The notes: generated by a model not told the origin, from the letters alone. A stretch of 64,000 nt of DNA from Arthrospira sp. PCC 9108 (GCA_016745315.1 CP066886.1:1085501-1149500); one strand, 5' to 3'; positions 10,201-19,468 are shown, counted from the stretch's first letter. A program made the numbers and translations.

Positions 10201-13200
10201 TGTTCCTCAATAAATACTTCCCGAGCCACCCCATAAATACTATTCACTTCGTCCGGGAGGTCCGTAAAAAGTTTATTGATCGCCCACAGCGGGCTATTAA
10301 AAAATCTTTTCAGATAAAAGCGAACTCTCACATAAGCCCAACCCGTTTTAATCTCTATCCAGGGAAACCACAGCGGGTTCCTGTTATAATAATAATCATG
10401 TTTCCACTTTTGAAATAATTCGTGTTGTTTTAGTTCAAATGCCAGCCTCGCTTTCTTATTTGTCGCTTCAAATTCAGCATTAACCCTAGCATCCATCCGT
10501 TCCAGGATGCCATTAACATTCACTTGAGTTGTGTCGTAAATTGCCTGAATTTCTTGGGTAACTCTCGCCCGTTCACCTTCATCCTTATGTTGCGCTTCCG
10601 CTTGCGTATTAGCAACATTAATAAATTCCTGCGATCGCCCCTCAAACATTTGTTCTTGAGAGTCAAGAACCGACCCAGCTTGCACATCAAGAGTTTCTTC
10701 CTGAACCCCCTCTTCTTCTTCCCTAAATTTTTTCCCCGTTTCCGCAACATTATCTTCAGCTTTTTCCACCGCACCCGAAACATTTATTCCCGCTTCCGAC
10801 TCATACAATTCCAACCGATTTTCATCAAGAACTACCTTCCCTTCTTGAGTCGGTTTTTCTGCCGTAAATCCCTCTTCTTTCCGTTGAATCATCCTTTGGG
10901 ATTGCACCATCCCAGTATTCACCGAAACCCCCTCAGTTTCCCCTTCTATCTCCTCCTCTTCTGGCGATTCAGTTGCCCCCTCTGGCATCTTCATCACCAC
11001 TTCCGCCATGCGATCCGCTTCCTGTTCGTATTGATCACCCGCTGCGCCAACAATTAACTTTTTCTGTAGCTTCTGGGGAATTAATTCACCTAGCGCCTCC
11101 TGCGTTTCCTCTAAAGGCTTTTCAACATCCTCTTCTGACTGAGATTTCGGAACAGTCGCCTCCGCATCTATCGCCTCTGGAATCGGCGCTTCTCCCGTTT
11201 CTTCCATCGGATCTGGCGTAGGAATTGAAATCTTAGGCTCCTCCAGTTCCGGTGCCGGCTCCCGTGTCGCCGACTCTTCCAGTTCACCCCCTGAATCGTC
11301 CTTACTGTGTTCAACCTCTTCCAGGATATCTTCCGTAGCTTCAGATGCCCCCTTTCCACCTTCCACATCTTTCTGACTGTCCGGCTTATTTTGCTCTAAA
11401 ATAGCCAGAAGATTACTGATAAATTCCTCCTTATTAAACTCTTGTACTTCTTTATGCGAAGCCTCTTCCGACTGCGACGCTTCGGCTTCTCGCATTTGCT
11501 GCTCAGTATCTACCGAGGCATCTTGCGCCTCTCTCGCTTTGTCCTGGGCTGGTTTGTGGCTACTCTGTTCCGCTGCTAGATGTTCCGTTTGTGTCACTGC
11601 CGCTTGAAATGCCGGATCAGCATTAGGCGATCGCGGCGCAGGTTTACCACTCAAATCCGGCGCTTCCACAACACCCGGATCCTTTAATCCTTCCTGAGTT
11701 CCCACCGACTCTAAAAAGCCATCTTCCGGACTATTTTCTTTCTGTTGTTCTTCCGCCTCTCCCTCCGGTTTCTCTTCCCCTTCTGCCTCCGCTTCAGCAG
11801 CTTTAGCATCCCCTTGTGCTTTGATTTTTTTCGCCTCTTCTAAATCTTTCTTTTTAGTCGCTTCTTCTTGGCTTTCTTCTTTAGTTGCTTTTCCCTGTTC
11901 TGATTCAGTCGTTTTATCCGACTCTTTTTCTAAATTTTCACCTTTACTTTTCGCTGCTTCTTCATCCTCAGCGTCCAGCAATTCTTTCGTTTTATCTGCT
12001 TGTTTGTCTGTGTTTTTCTGGGTCTTCTCAGCTTCCGAAAAATCTCCCCCCTCCTTTTTCTTACTCTCTATTTCTTTTGCCCATTTGTCACTGACACCTT
12101 TTTTGTCTTTTTCTAAATTCTCTTTTTCCTCTTTAGCTTTCTCCTCTTTCTCCTCTTTCTCCTCTTTCTCCTCTTTCTCCTCCTCTTTTTCCTCCTTTTT
12201 CCCCTCATTTTTTCCTTGGGAATTATCTTCTTTCTTCTGTTGAACTATCGTCTCCTCTGTCACCTCATCATCTTGTAGTTGATGATTATTTGTATCAGAT
12301 GTATTTTTACTCTTTTTATTAATCCTTTTTTTCTTATTTTTAGACTGCTGTTTTTTCTCTTCACTATCTCCCTCTTTCGCATCTTTATTTTCTGCCTCTT
12401 TATCCTCCTTTTTGTCTTCTTTCTCTTTCTCTTTCTCTTTCTCTTTCTCTTTCTCTTTCTCTTTCTCTTTCTCTTTCTCTTGTTCGTGTTTTTTCTGTGC
12501 TTCCTCTCGTTCTTTCTTGATTTTTTCCTCGAACTTGGATTTTAAACCCATCCCAAAAAAATCCGGTTTCCGCTGAATTTTTTGTGTTTTTTCCCGAATT
12601 TCCTCCGTCGATTTAGACTTCACTTTCGGCTTCGTTTGTTGTATAGTATGAGTCAGTTCATGGGCTAATAATTTTTTCCCACTCTCCGAGTCCGGCTGAT
12701 ACTCCCCTGTATTGAAATAAATATCTTGACCGTGAGTAAATGCTTTAGCTTCCAGATTTTGATTCATCTCGGCCGCTTCCCCATCAGTATGAATTCGCAC
12801 TTCTGAGAAATCCTGACCAAACCGCGATTCCATAAACTCTTGCGTTTCCTCTGGTAGAGGATTGCCGCTTCCTTTTTTGGCTTTTAGCTGTTTTTCAATA
12901 TCTTGACTCGCTGCAAATGCACCCTGATAACCGCGTTTTTTATCCTGTTTAAATCGACGATTATTTTTAGTCTTTTTAGATTTTAGCGTAATATTAACAT
13001 TTTGCTCATCCTCACTTTCTTCCGTAGAATGAAGAAGACTATAGGGAATAGCCGCACGCCGACGGGGACGGTGGCTATTGATGCGTTGAATAGTCGGAGA
13101 AACTACCGATTTTGTCTCCTCTTCCTCCCGTTGAATTGGTGGGGATGTAGCAGGTAAATTCATCGACATCACCAGATCAGCCATGTGATCTGCTTCTCGT

Positions 13201-14357
13201 TCGTATTTGTCCCCAGGTGCGCCAACTATCAGTTGAGGTTGAAAAGATAAACCCCCAGAATTCCCAGCAAATGGTTTTAAATTAATACTAACATTCTCTT
13301 CATCTGAACGCTGAATTGGAGAACTACCCACAGAGGATATTGTCCCCGATAGCGGTTTTAAATTAATACTAACATTATCTTCATCTGAACGCTGAATTGG
13401 AGAACTACCCACAGAGGATATTGTCGCCGATAGCGGTTTTAAATTAATACTAACATTATCTTCATCTGAACGCTGAATTGGAGAACTACCCACAGAGGAT
13501 ATTGTCGCCGATAGCGGTTTTAAATTAATACTAACATTCTCTTCATCCGAACGCTGAACTCTGCCGATCGCCTTCCGTTGCATTCGGTTAATTTTCCGAG
13601 GGCGATCGCCTCTATATTTCCGTTGAACTCTCGCCCCTGTTTGCTGAATTGTATGGGTTAATTCATGGGCTAATAACCGCCTTCCTCCTACCGAATTTGG
13701 GTTATATTGTCCCGCATTAAAATAGATATCATTTTCGTGAGTAAATGCTTTCGCCCTCAAATTATGACTTAGTTGAACCGCCTCACTATCCGTGTGAAGA
13801 CGAACCCCACTGAAATCATTTTCAAACCGAGACTCCATAAACTCGCGGGCTGGGTCTGGAAGTGGAATGCCGCGACCTTTACGCCGTATAATGCGATTGG
13901 CAATCTGAGAAGAAGCCACAAAAGACCCCCCTCCTGTTGGCTGACGTTGTAGTTGCGTGTCCGGCTGTTTGGGTGGGTTTTCCTCCGGTGGGGGGGCGGA
14001 CGGCGGCGCAAGTTCGTCCATTTCCCCTATCTCTTCTCCACCCATATCCGTTTCCGCTTCCCTGTCTTCCTCTTCTGGGGGAGTTATCAGCCGTTTGGGT
14101 TGCAGTTTGGCTGGCGTGTAGTCCAGGATCGAAACTCGGTCAAATTGGTAGCCCGAAACCCGATAAGATTGGGGTTGAATTTCTGGTGGTGTTGGCGGAG
14201 AAAAAAACCCCGATCGCCCTTCGCTCAAGGTTTCAGTTGTCGCGGTTTCAGTTTCCCCGGTACCGGTAAACGATCGCCCACGCGGTAAAGTCTTCTTCGT
14301 CTGAACTCTCGAGGTCGTGGGTGATGCTTGTGGCGCTTTGGTTCTAATTTTTGACAT
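7284..14357 (-). CDS. Giant protein with three eCIS-core (DUF4157) domains
   Basis: 2357 residues. Three copies of the eCIS-core domain, each with a HELTH zinc-protease-like motif, lie at residues 231-235, 566-570 and 2079-2083. Each is preceded by the typical FMESRF..DFS.VR.HTD and KAFTHGQDIYFN patterns. Two further partial motifs (LIVGAPGDKYEREADHMAD near 386, a second near 1106) match the N-terminal DUF4157 signature. Between them lie 27-residue repeats (about residues 265-350), an E/K-rich low-complexity stretch including a KE run (about 625-650), long predicted coiled coil, a hydrophobic helical block (about 1500-1810) and lysine-rich repeats (about 1825-1980). In other bacteria such domains occur in proteins linked to extracellular contractile injection systems, as effectors or processing factors. 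No tail, sheath or baseplate gene lies nearby. The ATG follows AAGGGGG. Function here is inferred, not shown. Confidence 0.85.
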   Translation of the reverse strand: MSKIRTKAPQASPTTSRVQTKKTLPRGRSFTGTGETETATTETLSEGRSGFFSPPTPPEIQPQSYRVSGYQFDRVSILDYTPAKLQPKRLITPPEEEDREAETDMGGEEIGEMDELAPPSAPPPEENPPKQPDTQLQRQPTGGGSFVASSQIANRIIRRKGRGIPLPDPAREFMESRFENDFSGVRLHTDSEAVQLSHNLRAKAFTHENDIYFNAGQYNPNSVGGRRLLAHELTHTIQQTGARVQRKYRGDRPRKINRMQRKAIGRVQRSDEENVSINLKPLSATISSVGSSPIQRSDEDNVSINLKPLSATISSVGSSPIQRSDEDNVSINLKPLSGTISSVGSSPIQRSDEENVSINLKPFAGNSGGLSFQPQLIVGAPGDKYEREADHMADLVMSMNLPATSPPIQREEEETKSVVSPTIQRINSHRPRRRAAIPYSLLHSTEESEDEQNVNITLKSKKTKNNRRFKQDKKRGYQGAFAASQDIEKQLKAKKGSGNPLPEETQEFMESRFGQDFSEVRIHTDGEAAEMNQNLEAKAFTHGQDIYFNTGEYQPDSESGKKLLAHELTHTIQQTKPKVKSKSTEEIREKTQKIQRKPDFFGMGLKSKFEEKIKKEREEAQKKHEQEKEKEKEKEKEKEKEKEKEKEDKKEDKEAENKDAKEGDSEEKKQQSKNKKKRINKKSKNTSDTNNHQLQDDEVTEETIVQQKKEDNSQGKNEGKKEEKEEEKEEKEEKEEKEEKAKEEKENLEKDKKGVSDKWAKEIESKKKEGGDFSEAEKTQKNTDKQADKTKELLDAEDEEAAKSKGENLEKESDKTTESEQGKATKEESQEEATKKKDLEEAKKIKAQGDAKAAEAEAEGEEKPEGEAEEQQKENSPEDGFLESVGTQEGLKDPGVVEAPDLSGKPAPRSPNADPAFQAAVTQTEHLAAEQSSHKPAQDKAREAQDASVDTEQQMREAEASQSEEASHKEVQEFNKEEFISNLLAILEQNKPDSQKDVEGGKGASEATEDILEEVEHSKDDSGGELEESATREPAPELEEPKISIPTPDPMEETGEAPIPEAIDAEATVPKSQSEEDVEKPLEETQEALGELIPQKLQKKLIVGAAGDQYEQEADRMAEVVMKMPEGATESPEEEEIEGETEGVSVNTGMVQSQRMIQRKEEGFTAEKPTQEGKVVLDENRLELYESEAGINVSGAVEKAEDNVAETGKKFREEEEGVQEETLDVQAGSVLDSQEQMFEGRSQEFINVANTQAEAQHKDEGERARVTQEIQAIYDTTQVNVNGILERMDARVNAEFEATNKKARLAFELKQHELFQKWKHDYYYNRNPLWFPWIEIKTGWAYVRVRFYLKRFFNSPLWAINKLFTDLPDEVNSIYGVAREVFIEEQKAGIYRIADIVEEELTNAKNAVQEGRDRVKDYVANLPDSLKEVGTEAAGNVQAQFDSLESNISERQNKLVDDLTKKYEASVKEIDKRIQELKDQNKSLISRALAFLAKLAAWILRQVLRLVEPVIKMIPGVGNRAGDFLDAFVDDPRGIMDALFSGVGEGFKNFGKNIVPHLKNALFDWLLGMDMPIKFPDKFDLRGILDIILQVLGLSKDYILELASGELPDWASDILTTLIEKGPGALKEYLESIPEDLPALALSFFKAIVEFPSKGVMVLWDFIKSGLSTMKELFMSSIMFEVVIPQIVIAGIQWVLSLTNPASGVIKIAKAIVNLLIFFINNMDMIREVLEALGEVMDAIISKIVSQISRAVEQALADILPLVLGMLASVLGLGGIPNKIQKVITKLKSPVDKVVGGVFSSVGTVLSLLDPTSFMMGAFEDKVSNKKKSKNKKQKKSNKNKSKKRKTKKSKTKAKKKDKKKRKKNKDKRQKSKAKKKDKKKRKKNKDKRKKSKAKKKDKKKRKKNKGKKKKPSQVLKKVAKKLKRQIKKNPKARRVKKVLKKFKKKYKLKSLKMKKNKKTKKGRKYLIVGVAKKPKNKNGKVQKKEASVNVENPTITQGMERALEEQQNEGESLSTGVREPMEAAFGLNFGRVRIHRDTESDRLSRSLNAKAFTTGRNIFFRQDTYAPHSDEGKKLLAHELTHVVQQSGEKPDIQRLFASDTYSREVIPVVEMSPTKIPIIQAKKDKKKKVKIKSKVKKTKLKMTVIITEKDKKKKKKKSQKKPKNIDNPEVMEEVKLSPTLISNVVEAIKAIINHNPERTAVSNKLEEVRVKFALEVVKLVRAVTIGNSFAYIVNIRGKGKYLDAQKMQGFLKRLARQAGKPYNVGMEPNAGMKPKSSMTDRTMSSSVSGTSSRQRRRSPVIPTPTQSKQLNGQQQPKLDIITKVRPINANSIEVIVRANPKAQNESQPVSKPPNS
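8640..8820. repeat. 60-bp tandem repeat encoding lysine-rich units
   Basis: Three almost identical 60-bp units inside the giant eCIS-core gene. They encode 20-residue K/R-rich blocks with the core KKDKKKRKKNKDKR. The outer units differ by only a few bases, which points to recent duplication or slippage. Confidence 0.85.
12418..12480. repeat. Hexanucleotide repeat (CTTTCT)n encoding a KE run
   Basis: A run of about ten CTCTTT/CTTTCT hexamers within the giant gene, read on the minus strand as alternating Lys-Glu. Because the unit is six bases, slippage changes length without shifting frame. Confidence 0.85.
13318..13560. repeat. 81-bp tandem repeat in the giant gene
   Basis: About three full 81-bp units plus flanking partial units encoding a 27-residue repeat with core SSPIQRSDEDNVSINLKP. 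The 'IQR' element is also found just before other modules of this protein, so it may mark linker or processing sites (inference). Confidence 0.85.
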
Positions 14358-14520
14358 TTTTACCCCCTTAACCCTTATTATTCAACCCTTTAGGGGTTTG
14401 CCACTGCCAGACAAAATCGGCGATCGCATAACCTTTGGCGCTAATTATTATACAGTTTTCCACAGAGGAGCAGCATAAATGTTAACTAAAATTCACAATG
14501 GTTAGGAATCAATCCGTATT

Positions 14521-14775
14521 TTAACTAGAAAAACAGATCGATTCTATCAGTTGAGTTAGCAAAATGCCGGCGTAACCAGCAGAAATACCAGGGTTATTCT
14601 CTAACTCAAGGACCAGTTCACCAAAATCTTCAGTTAGGGTAGTTTCTAATTCTTTGATAGTCATATTATATCCAGCCGATGCGGCAATTTTCAGCAAGTC
14701 TTGAATGTTGTCAGCCGCCATAATTTTGTTCTGCAATTCTGGATGATTCGCGATCGCTTCTATAAATGCTCGCAT
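14521..14775 (-). CDS. Nif11-like domain peptide
   Basis: 84-residue peptide beginning MRAFIEAIANHPELQNKI, then a LLKIAASAGYNMT segment. This is the pattern of the Nif11 domain seen in leader peptides of ribosomal natural-product precursors and in small orphan proteins. There is no obvious GG or GA cleavage site followed by a Cys/Ser/Thr-rich core; the C-terminus is LTQLIESICFSS with a single cysteine. The start at ATG 14775 lies 2 nt after the stop of the upstream gene; the longer ORF start is a TTG at 14796 and is less likely. GGGGAG lies within the end of the upstream gene. The pair is therefore probably one transcript with coupled translation. Confidence 0.7.
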   Translation of the reverse strand: MRAFIEAIANHPELQNKIMAADNIQDLLKIAASAGYNMTIKELETTLTEDFGELVLELENNPGISAGYAGILLTQLIESICFSS

Positions 14776-14777
14776 AT

Positions 14778-15911
14778 TTATAATTTGACTCCCCAAGATT
14801 TAGTATTGATCCAGCCAGGTTGAACCCCTAAATATGCTTTAAATTCTAAAGGTATTCCCCGGCGATAAGTCAGTTTTAAATAAGCTAATCTCCGAAATAA
14901 GACACTTTCCCAATCCTCACCCAGAAGTTGAGAGCGCCGCCGTAAAGTGTCCGGCCACTTTTCCGGGGAATCTCTCTCATGGGTCAAGCCCCCAAAACTC
15001 AGGATTGCGTCTCGTTTTTGAGGTAGACAAAATCCGGTTTTAACTAAACCATCAAGAAAGATTTGCCAGGCTTGTCGATTTTCTAAATAGCATTCTACCG
15101 CTATTTGCTCACTGAGACTATTCCCATCAATTTCTAACTGTAAATTAGTTTTATTTATCCCCACAGATAGCAGAGCTAAAATTGCTCCGATACTATAGCG
15201 ATCGCCTAACCATCCCAGTTGTTCAAGATACCCATATATTTGTGTAGGAGAAATATCAGCTATATAAAATCTTAGCGCCTGAGAATTTCGACTCAATAAA
15301 ACCCCACTTTGAAATAATTTTGCCGTTGGAGGTAAAGCCTGGAAAGTCTGGTGAATAATTTGGCTTTGTGCAGAAGTTAACCGACTGTCTAGCCACCAAT
15401 TGAGATGATTTTCTAAATCCGCCCCCTGTTCCGAACCCCAAAATACACTGGGAATCGGAATGACTCTATCAGTAGTTAAATCCCCCGTTAAATCCCCCGT
15501 TAAATCAAATTCCAACCATAAATCATTCACAGTCCGATAAAAGGATGTCTCAGGGTTAGACCATTCCTGGCAAAATAGGCGAATTTTTCGCCATACTGGA
15601 TGCTCAATTAACCGAGAAGACAGGACGGGAATTGTCGCAGAACCCGCCAACAAATGATATAATTTCGGAAGCGTTTCCACGGCTTCACCGCCAGCGAGGA
15701 TGTCGCGACCTCCGTTTTCGGGAACCACCCGCAAAAACAGATCAGCTTGAGGTTGAGGGTCTGCTAGGCGACATTCAAACCCCACCAAAGACGCGATCGC
15801 ACTAGGGAAATGTCCCCCCACCGCCGCCAAATGGCCCAGGGATTCCGGCGAAATTAAATCCGGCGAAATAGCAGGGGCGATCGCCTCCCAATAATCAGTC
15901 AGACTTGCCAT
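14778..15911 (-). CDS. Conserved hypothetical protein upstream of Nif11 peptide
   Basis: 377 residues, soluble, no signal peptide or membrane helix seen. I do not recognise a named family. Notable motifs are LWLEFDL followed by IPIPSVFWGSE, a pattern I associate with bacterial hypothetical proteins of this size. A small tandem TGDLTGDLT sits near residue 142. The gene is transcribed into the Nif11-like peptide gene with a 2-nt gap, so the two probably act together. It could be a partner or modifying factor, but no catalytic motif is visible. Divergent from the TPR gene at 16003. Confidence 0.65.
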   Translation of the reverse strand: MASLTDYWEAIAPAISPDLISPESLGHLAAVGGHFPSAIASLVGFECRLADPQPQADLFLRVVPENGGRDILAGGEAVETLPKLYHLLAGSATIPVLSSRLIEHPVWRKIRLFCQEWSNPETSFYRTVNDLWLEFDLTGDLTGDLTTDRVIPIPSVFWGSEQGADLENHLNWWLDSRLTSAQSQIIHQTFQALPPTAKLFQSGVLLSRNSQALRFYIADISPTQIYGYLEQLGWLGDRYSIGAILALLSVGINKTNLQLEIDGNSLSEQIAVECYLENRQAWQIFLDGLVKTGFCLPQKRDAILSFGGLTHERDSPEKWPDTLRRRSQLLGEDWESVLFRRLAYLKLTYRRGIPLEFKAYLGVQPGWINTKSWGVKL

Positions 15912-16002
15912 AGGAAAATCTTTAAATTACATTAAAAAAACCAGGCTTGGCTTTCCTAAGTTCTATAATCAGCCCCATGATGAAAATTGAAACCCAAAAA
16001 CC

Positions 16003-17844
16003 ATGAATGGGGCATTGGTGGGCATTCTAGCAAAACTTGGGAGTTTCGGCAGTGTCATCCTAACGGCATTATTGTTGATGTCCGGTAGGGCGATCGCCAC
16101 CTATACCACTTTAGCCCAAATCCGGCAATTACCAAGGCTTAATCGCCCATCTATCCCCCCAGTCAACCTCCCTCAAGCCAGAAATCCCATTTTTCCGAAC
16201 CATGGGTCGGATACGCTATCAATGTCAGTCCCAGAGCCCCTGCAATCTTTACCCACCCCACCCTCTCCAGATCCCGGAAATTCCGACTCTCTCGAGGGGT
16301 TAGAAGATTTCGACTATTGGGTGAATCTTTGTCGCCTATTAGTCGATCGCCAAGAGTATCAAAAAGCCCTCAGTGCTTGCGATCGCGCCATTATTTTAAA
16401 ACCCAAAGCCCTGGAAATATGGGTAGAACGAACCCGTATTTTATTGGCTATCCAACAGTATACCCAAGCGATCGCCTCCGCTGACCGAATCCTCGAACGG
16501 GAGTCGAAATATTCCCGAGTTCTCGCCTATCGCTGCACCGCATTATCTGCTTTAGGGCGCTACCAAGAGGCCATGAAAGATTGCGACCAAGCCTTAGAAA
16601 TTGACCGCCGTTGGCATGAAATCACCCCCGCCCTTGTCTGGTTTCAAAAAGGGTTAATTCACCAGCGTCAAGGGCAATATCAAGCCGCTTTAGACACTTA
16701 TCAGCAAGCCCTACAACTCCAACCCAATAATTCTCAAACCCTGGTGCATCAGTGCTATTGTTTCCATCAATTAGACCAACCCTATAAAGCGATCGCCTCC
16801 TGCGAGAGAGCCCTGGAAATTGATAACAACTGGGGGGAAATCAGCCCCGATATCGCCTGGAAATATCAGGGATTTGCCTATCTGAATTTAGCAGATTATG
16901 AACAGGCAAAGACATCTTTTCAACGCGCCCTGAGTTTGAACCAAGAAGACCCCACTCTCTGGGCTGCTATGGGGTTTGCTTTAACCTCCCTCAACCGCCT
17001 TAGCGAAGCCCTGAACGCCTACGAACAAGCCATCAGACTGCGTTCTGATTATTCCTTCGCACTGGTTAATCAGTGTCAATTATTAAACGATTTAGGAGAA
17101 TATCAAGCCGCCCAAAAAGCCTGCGGAGCCGCCCTAGAAGGAGATGGTTTTTGGGATCAGTGGGGTCCAGCCACCGCCTGGAGCCAGTTGGGAGTCGCCC
17201 TCGCCGCCCAGGGAGAACTCCAAGCCGCAACAGTTGCTAATAACACTGCCATCGAATTGCAACCCGACTATCCCCAAGCCTGGAACAACGCTGCCGTTAT
17301 CCTCTGGTATCAGGAAGATTATCTAGCCGCCTTGGAGTCCGTCGCCCGCGCTATCGAACTTGATCCAAATTTAGCCCAGGCTTGGCAAAATCGTGGTCGG
17401 ATTTTGGCTTCCTTGAAACGCTTTGAAGAGGCGATCGCAGCCTATAATATGGCAGTGGAAAAAGGCCGAAACAACCCCGAACTATGGTCTAGTCGCAGCG
17501 TCGCCCTCTGGGAAGCCCAACAGTATGCTGAAGCCGTCATTTCAGCCAAAGAAGCCGTAATCCTTAACCCTGACTTTTTCCAGGGATGGTATAACATGGG
17601 AACCGCCTTGATTGCCTTGGAAAATTACCAAGATGCCCTTTTTGCCTATCAACAAGCCACTCGCATTCAGCCAGAAAATGCCAACGCTTGGGCACTGCGA
17701 GGTTATGCTTTACAACAGTTAGGTGAACTCCAAGCCGCTAAAGATGCGATCGCCACCGCCCTAAATTTGAATCCTAACCAACCCATCGCCCGACAACTTC
17801 AGGTCAAACTAGAAACTAATCAACAACAACAACTAGATCCTTGA
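16003..17844 (+). CDS. Exported TPR-repeat protein
   Basis: 613 residues. An N-terminal hydrophobic segment (about residues 12-32, VILTALLLMSG) suggests membrane anchoring or export. A proline-rich linker follows, then from about residue 105 to the end roughly thirteen tetratricopeptide repeats with the A..A...AL.L.P pattern (for example ALQLQPNNSQTL and AIELDPNLAQAWQNRG). TPR arrays mediate protein-protein contacts; no catalytic domain is present. Unlike the TPR-CHAT gene at 54082 its repeats are well diverged, so this is an old array. The gene converges on the sigma factor gene, with a hairpin between them. Confidence 0.88.
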   Translation: MNGALVGILAKLGSFGSVILTALLLMSGRAIATYTTLAQIRQLPRLNRPSIPPVNLPQARNPIFPNHGSDTLSMSVPEPLQSLPTPPSPDPGNSDSLEGLEDFDYWVNLCRLLVDRQEYQKALSACDRAIILKPKALEIWVERTRILLAIQQYTQAIASADRILERESKYSRVLAYRCTALSALGRYQEAMKDCDQALEIDRRWHEITPALVWFQKGLIHQRQGQYQAALDTYQQALQLQPNNSQTLVHQCYCFHQLDQPYKAIASCERALEIDNNWGEISPDIAWKYQGFAYLNLADYEQAKTSFQRALSLNQEDPTLWAAMGFALTSLNRLSEALNAYEQAIRLRSDYSFALVNQCQLLNDLGEYQAAQKACGAALEGDGFWDQWGPATAWSQLGVALAAQGELQAATVANNTAIELQPDYPQAWNNAAVILWYQEDYLAALESVARAIELDPNLAQAWQNRGRILASLKRFEEAIAAYNMAVEKGRNNPELWSSRSVALWEAQQYAEAVISAKEAVILNPDFFQGWYNMGTALIALENYQDALFAYQQATRIQPENANAWALRGYALQQLGELQAAKDAIATALNLNPNQPIARQLQVKLETNQQQQLDP

Positions 17845-17846
17845 AA

Positions 17847-17872
17847 AACCCGGCTTCGGGAGAAACCGGGTT
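17847..17872. terminator. Hairpin between convergent TPR and sigma genes
   Basis: AACCCGG and CCGGGTT arms separated by 12 nt, sited 3 nt after the TPR stop and 16 nt after the sigma factor stop. There is no long T-run, but position suggests a bidirectional terminator. Confidence 0.5.
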
Positions 17873-17887
17873 AATCATCCATATCGA

Positions 17888-18886
17888 TTAGCAAGCCAGA
17901 TATTCCCGCACCTGGGCTTTACGACGACGCAGGTGGTTCAAAGCCTGGTTTTCCAACTGGCGCACCCGTTCACGACTGATATTCATCTGTACTCCCACTT
18001 TCGATAAAGACATTTCCTTACCGTCGTTGAGACCGTAGCGCAAAGTCAACACTTCCCGCTGCTGGGGAGTCAGATCCGCCATCATATCCTTGAGATCCTG
18101 CCGCAACAGTTGTTGAGTAACATAGCTATCAGCAGAAGCCGATTCATCTTCGAGCAGATCTTGCAGTTCCGTATCTTGGTTATCACCAACTCGCAGGTCA
18201 AGGGAAACCGGATGGCGGGAAGCTAACAAATAATCCCGAATCTGAGACGGTTCCAAATCTAATGCTTTCGCAATTTCCGTGGGAGTGGCATTGCGACCAT
18301 ACTGCTGGAACAATTCCCGCTGAACTCTTTTAATTTTGTTCAGTTTTTCCGTAATATGGATCGGCAGGCGGATAGTCCGAGAGTTTTGGGCGATCGCACG
18401 GGTAATCGCTTGGCGAATCCACCAGTAAGCATAAGTTGAGAACTTATACCCTCGCATCGGGTCGAACTTCTCAACACCCCGTTCCAAACCCAGAGTTCCC
18501 TCTTGGATCAAATCCAAAAACTCCATATTGCGTTTTTGGTACTTCTTGGCGATAGACACCACCAGTCGCAAATTCGCCTCAATCATTTTCTGCTTCGCAC
18601 GACGACCACGATTGATGATATCAGTCATTTCCGACTCACTCAGTCCAGCCTTCGCCGACCATTCCTCTGGAGTAGGATCGCGATCGAGTTCTTTCGTTAA
18701 CTCATCGCGAACTTCCAACAGATTCATCATCTGCTGTACTTTTTTACCGTAGATGATTTCTTCTTCTCGGGTCAACAGTGGCACTCGACCAATTTCGTGC
18801 AAATAAGTCCGCACTGCATCCATGGAAGCACCAGAGCGGGGGTTCCGCGACGTTAATTCAGTTTGTGTGGTTTTAGCAGTTGCCAT
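17888..18886 (-). CDS. Group 2 RNA polymerase sigma-70 factor
   Basis: 332 residues from the ATG at 18886, which has GGAGGG about 10 nt upstream; the longer ORF to 18940 adds a non-conserved leader. Region 1.2 is MDAVRTYLHEIGRVPLLT; region 2 contains LIQEGTLGLERGVEKFDP and STYAYWWIRQAI. Region 3 follows, then region 4 with the helix-turn-helix SLSKVGVQMNISRERVRQ. The length and the lack of a long region 1.1 place it in the non-essential group 2 cyanobacterial sigma factors (SigB/SigD type), used in stress, light and stationary responses. The exact subgroup cannot be set without a tree. A gap of more than 580 bp upstream could hold its promoters. Confidence 0.95.
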   Translation of the reverse strand: MATAKTTQTELTSRNPRSGASMDAVRTYLHEIGRVPLLTREEEIIYGKKVQQMMNLLEVRDELTKELDRDPTPEEWSAKAGLSESEMTDIINRGRRAKQKMIEANLRLVVSIAKKYQKRNMEFLDLIQEGTLGLERGVEKFDPMRGYKFSTYAYWWIRQAITRAIAQNSRTIRLPIHITEKLNKIKRVQRELFQQYGRNATPTEIAKALDLEPSQIRDYLLASRHPVSLDLRVGDNQDTELQDLLEDESASADSYVTQQLLRQDLKDMMADLTPQQREVLTLRYGLNDGKEMSLSKVGVQMNISRERVRQLENQALNHLRRRKAQVREYLAC

Positions 18887-19468
18887 AGTCAATTTTACCC
18901 TCCCTAAACAGCTAATAAACTGGCAGCGACCCCCTAGCAAGGAGTGAGATAGACAGTCAGGATAGTCAATATGCCCTCCGTTATAAAAAATATGATCCGT
19001 TGTTTGAAAGCCTTGCCTTCTGGTAGATATGTTGTCCTGATGTTCTGAAGCTAAATTCCTTTTACTTTATCGCCACGAGGTTTTTAGTGTCCGATTTTAA
19101 AGCATAGACCCCAACATACTGAGATCCATGGACTCACCTACAAATTTAGTCACCGCGATCGCTCACAACCATTTTCAATGTCAGAGCCTTAGTCATCCAC
19201 TCTAAGGCCACCCGAGATGCTTATTTTAAACTTAGCTAGGTTTACATCTCTTCACATTATGTCATACTATTCGGTCTAGGTCAAGTCCCCGATGGTAAAT
19301 CTGTGATTATACCAATTTATCGGGACTCTTTACTATACTGCCCTAAAATTCCTCATATTTGACACCCCAGCAGTTCAGAGATACCCGAACCATTTTTCCC
19401 GGTTTTCACCCATTCAACCAGTAGTCCACACCCCCCGATAATTTCAGCCCCACCGGGAAAGACCCCTA
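18887..19468. other. Intergenic region upstream of sigma factor
   Basis: 582 bp with no supportable ORF. It lies between the DUF1824 gene's 3' end and the sigma factor start, both on the minus strand. I see no strong hairpin or tRNA-like structure. It probably contains the sigma factor promoter and leader. Confidence 0.5.
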
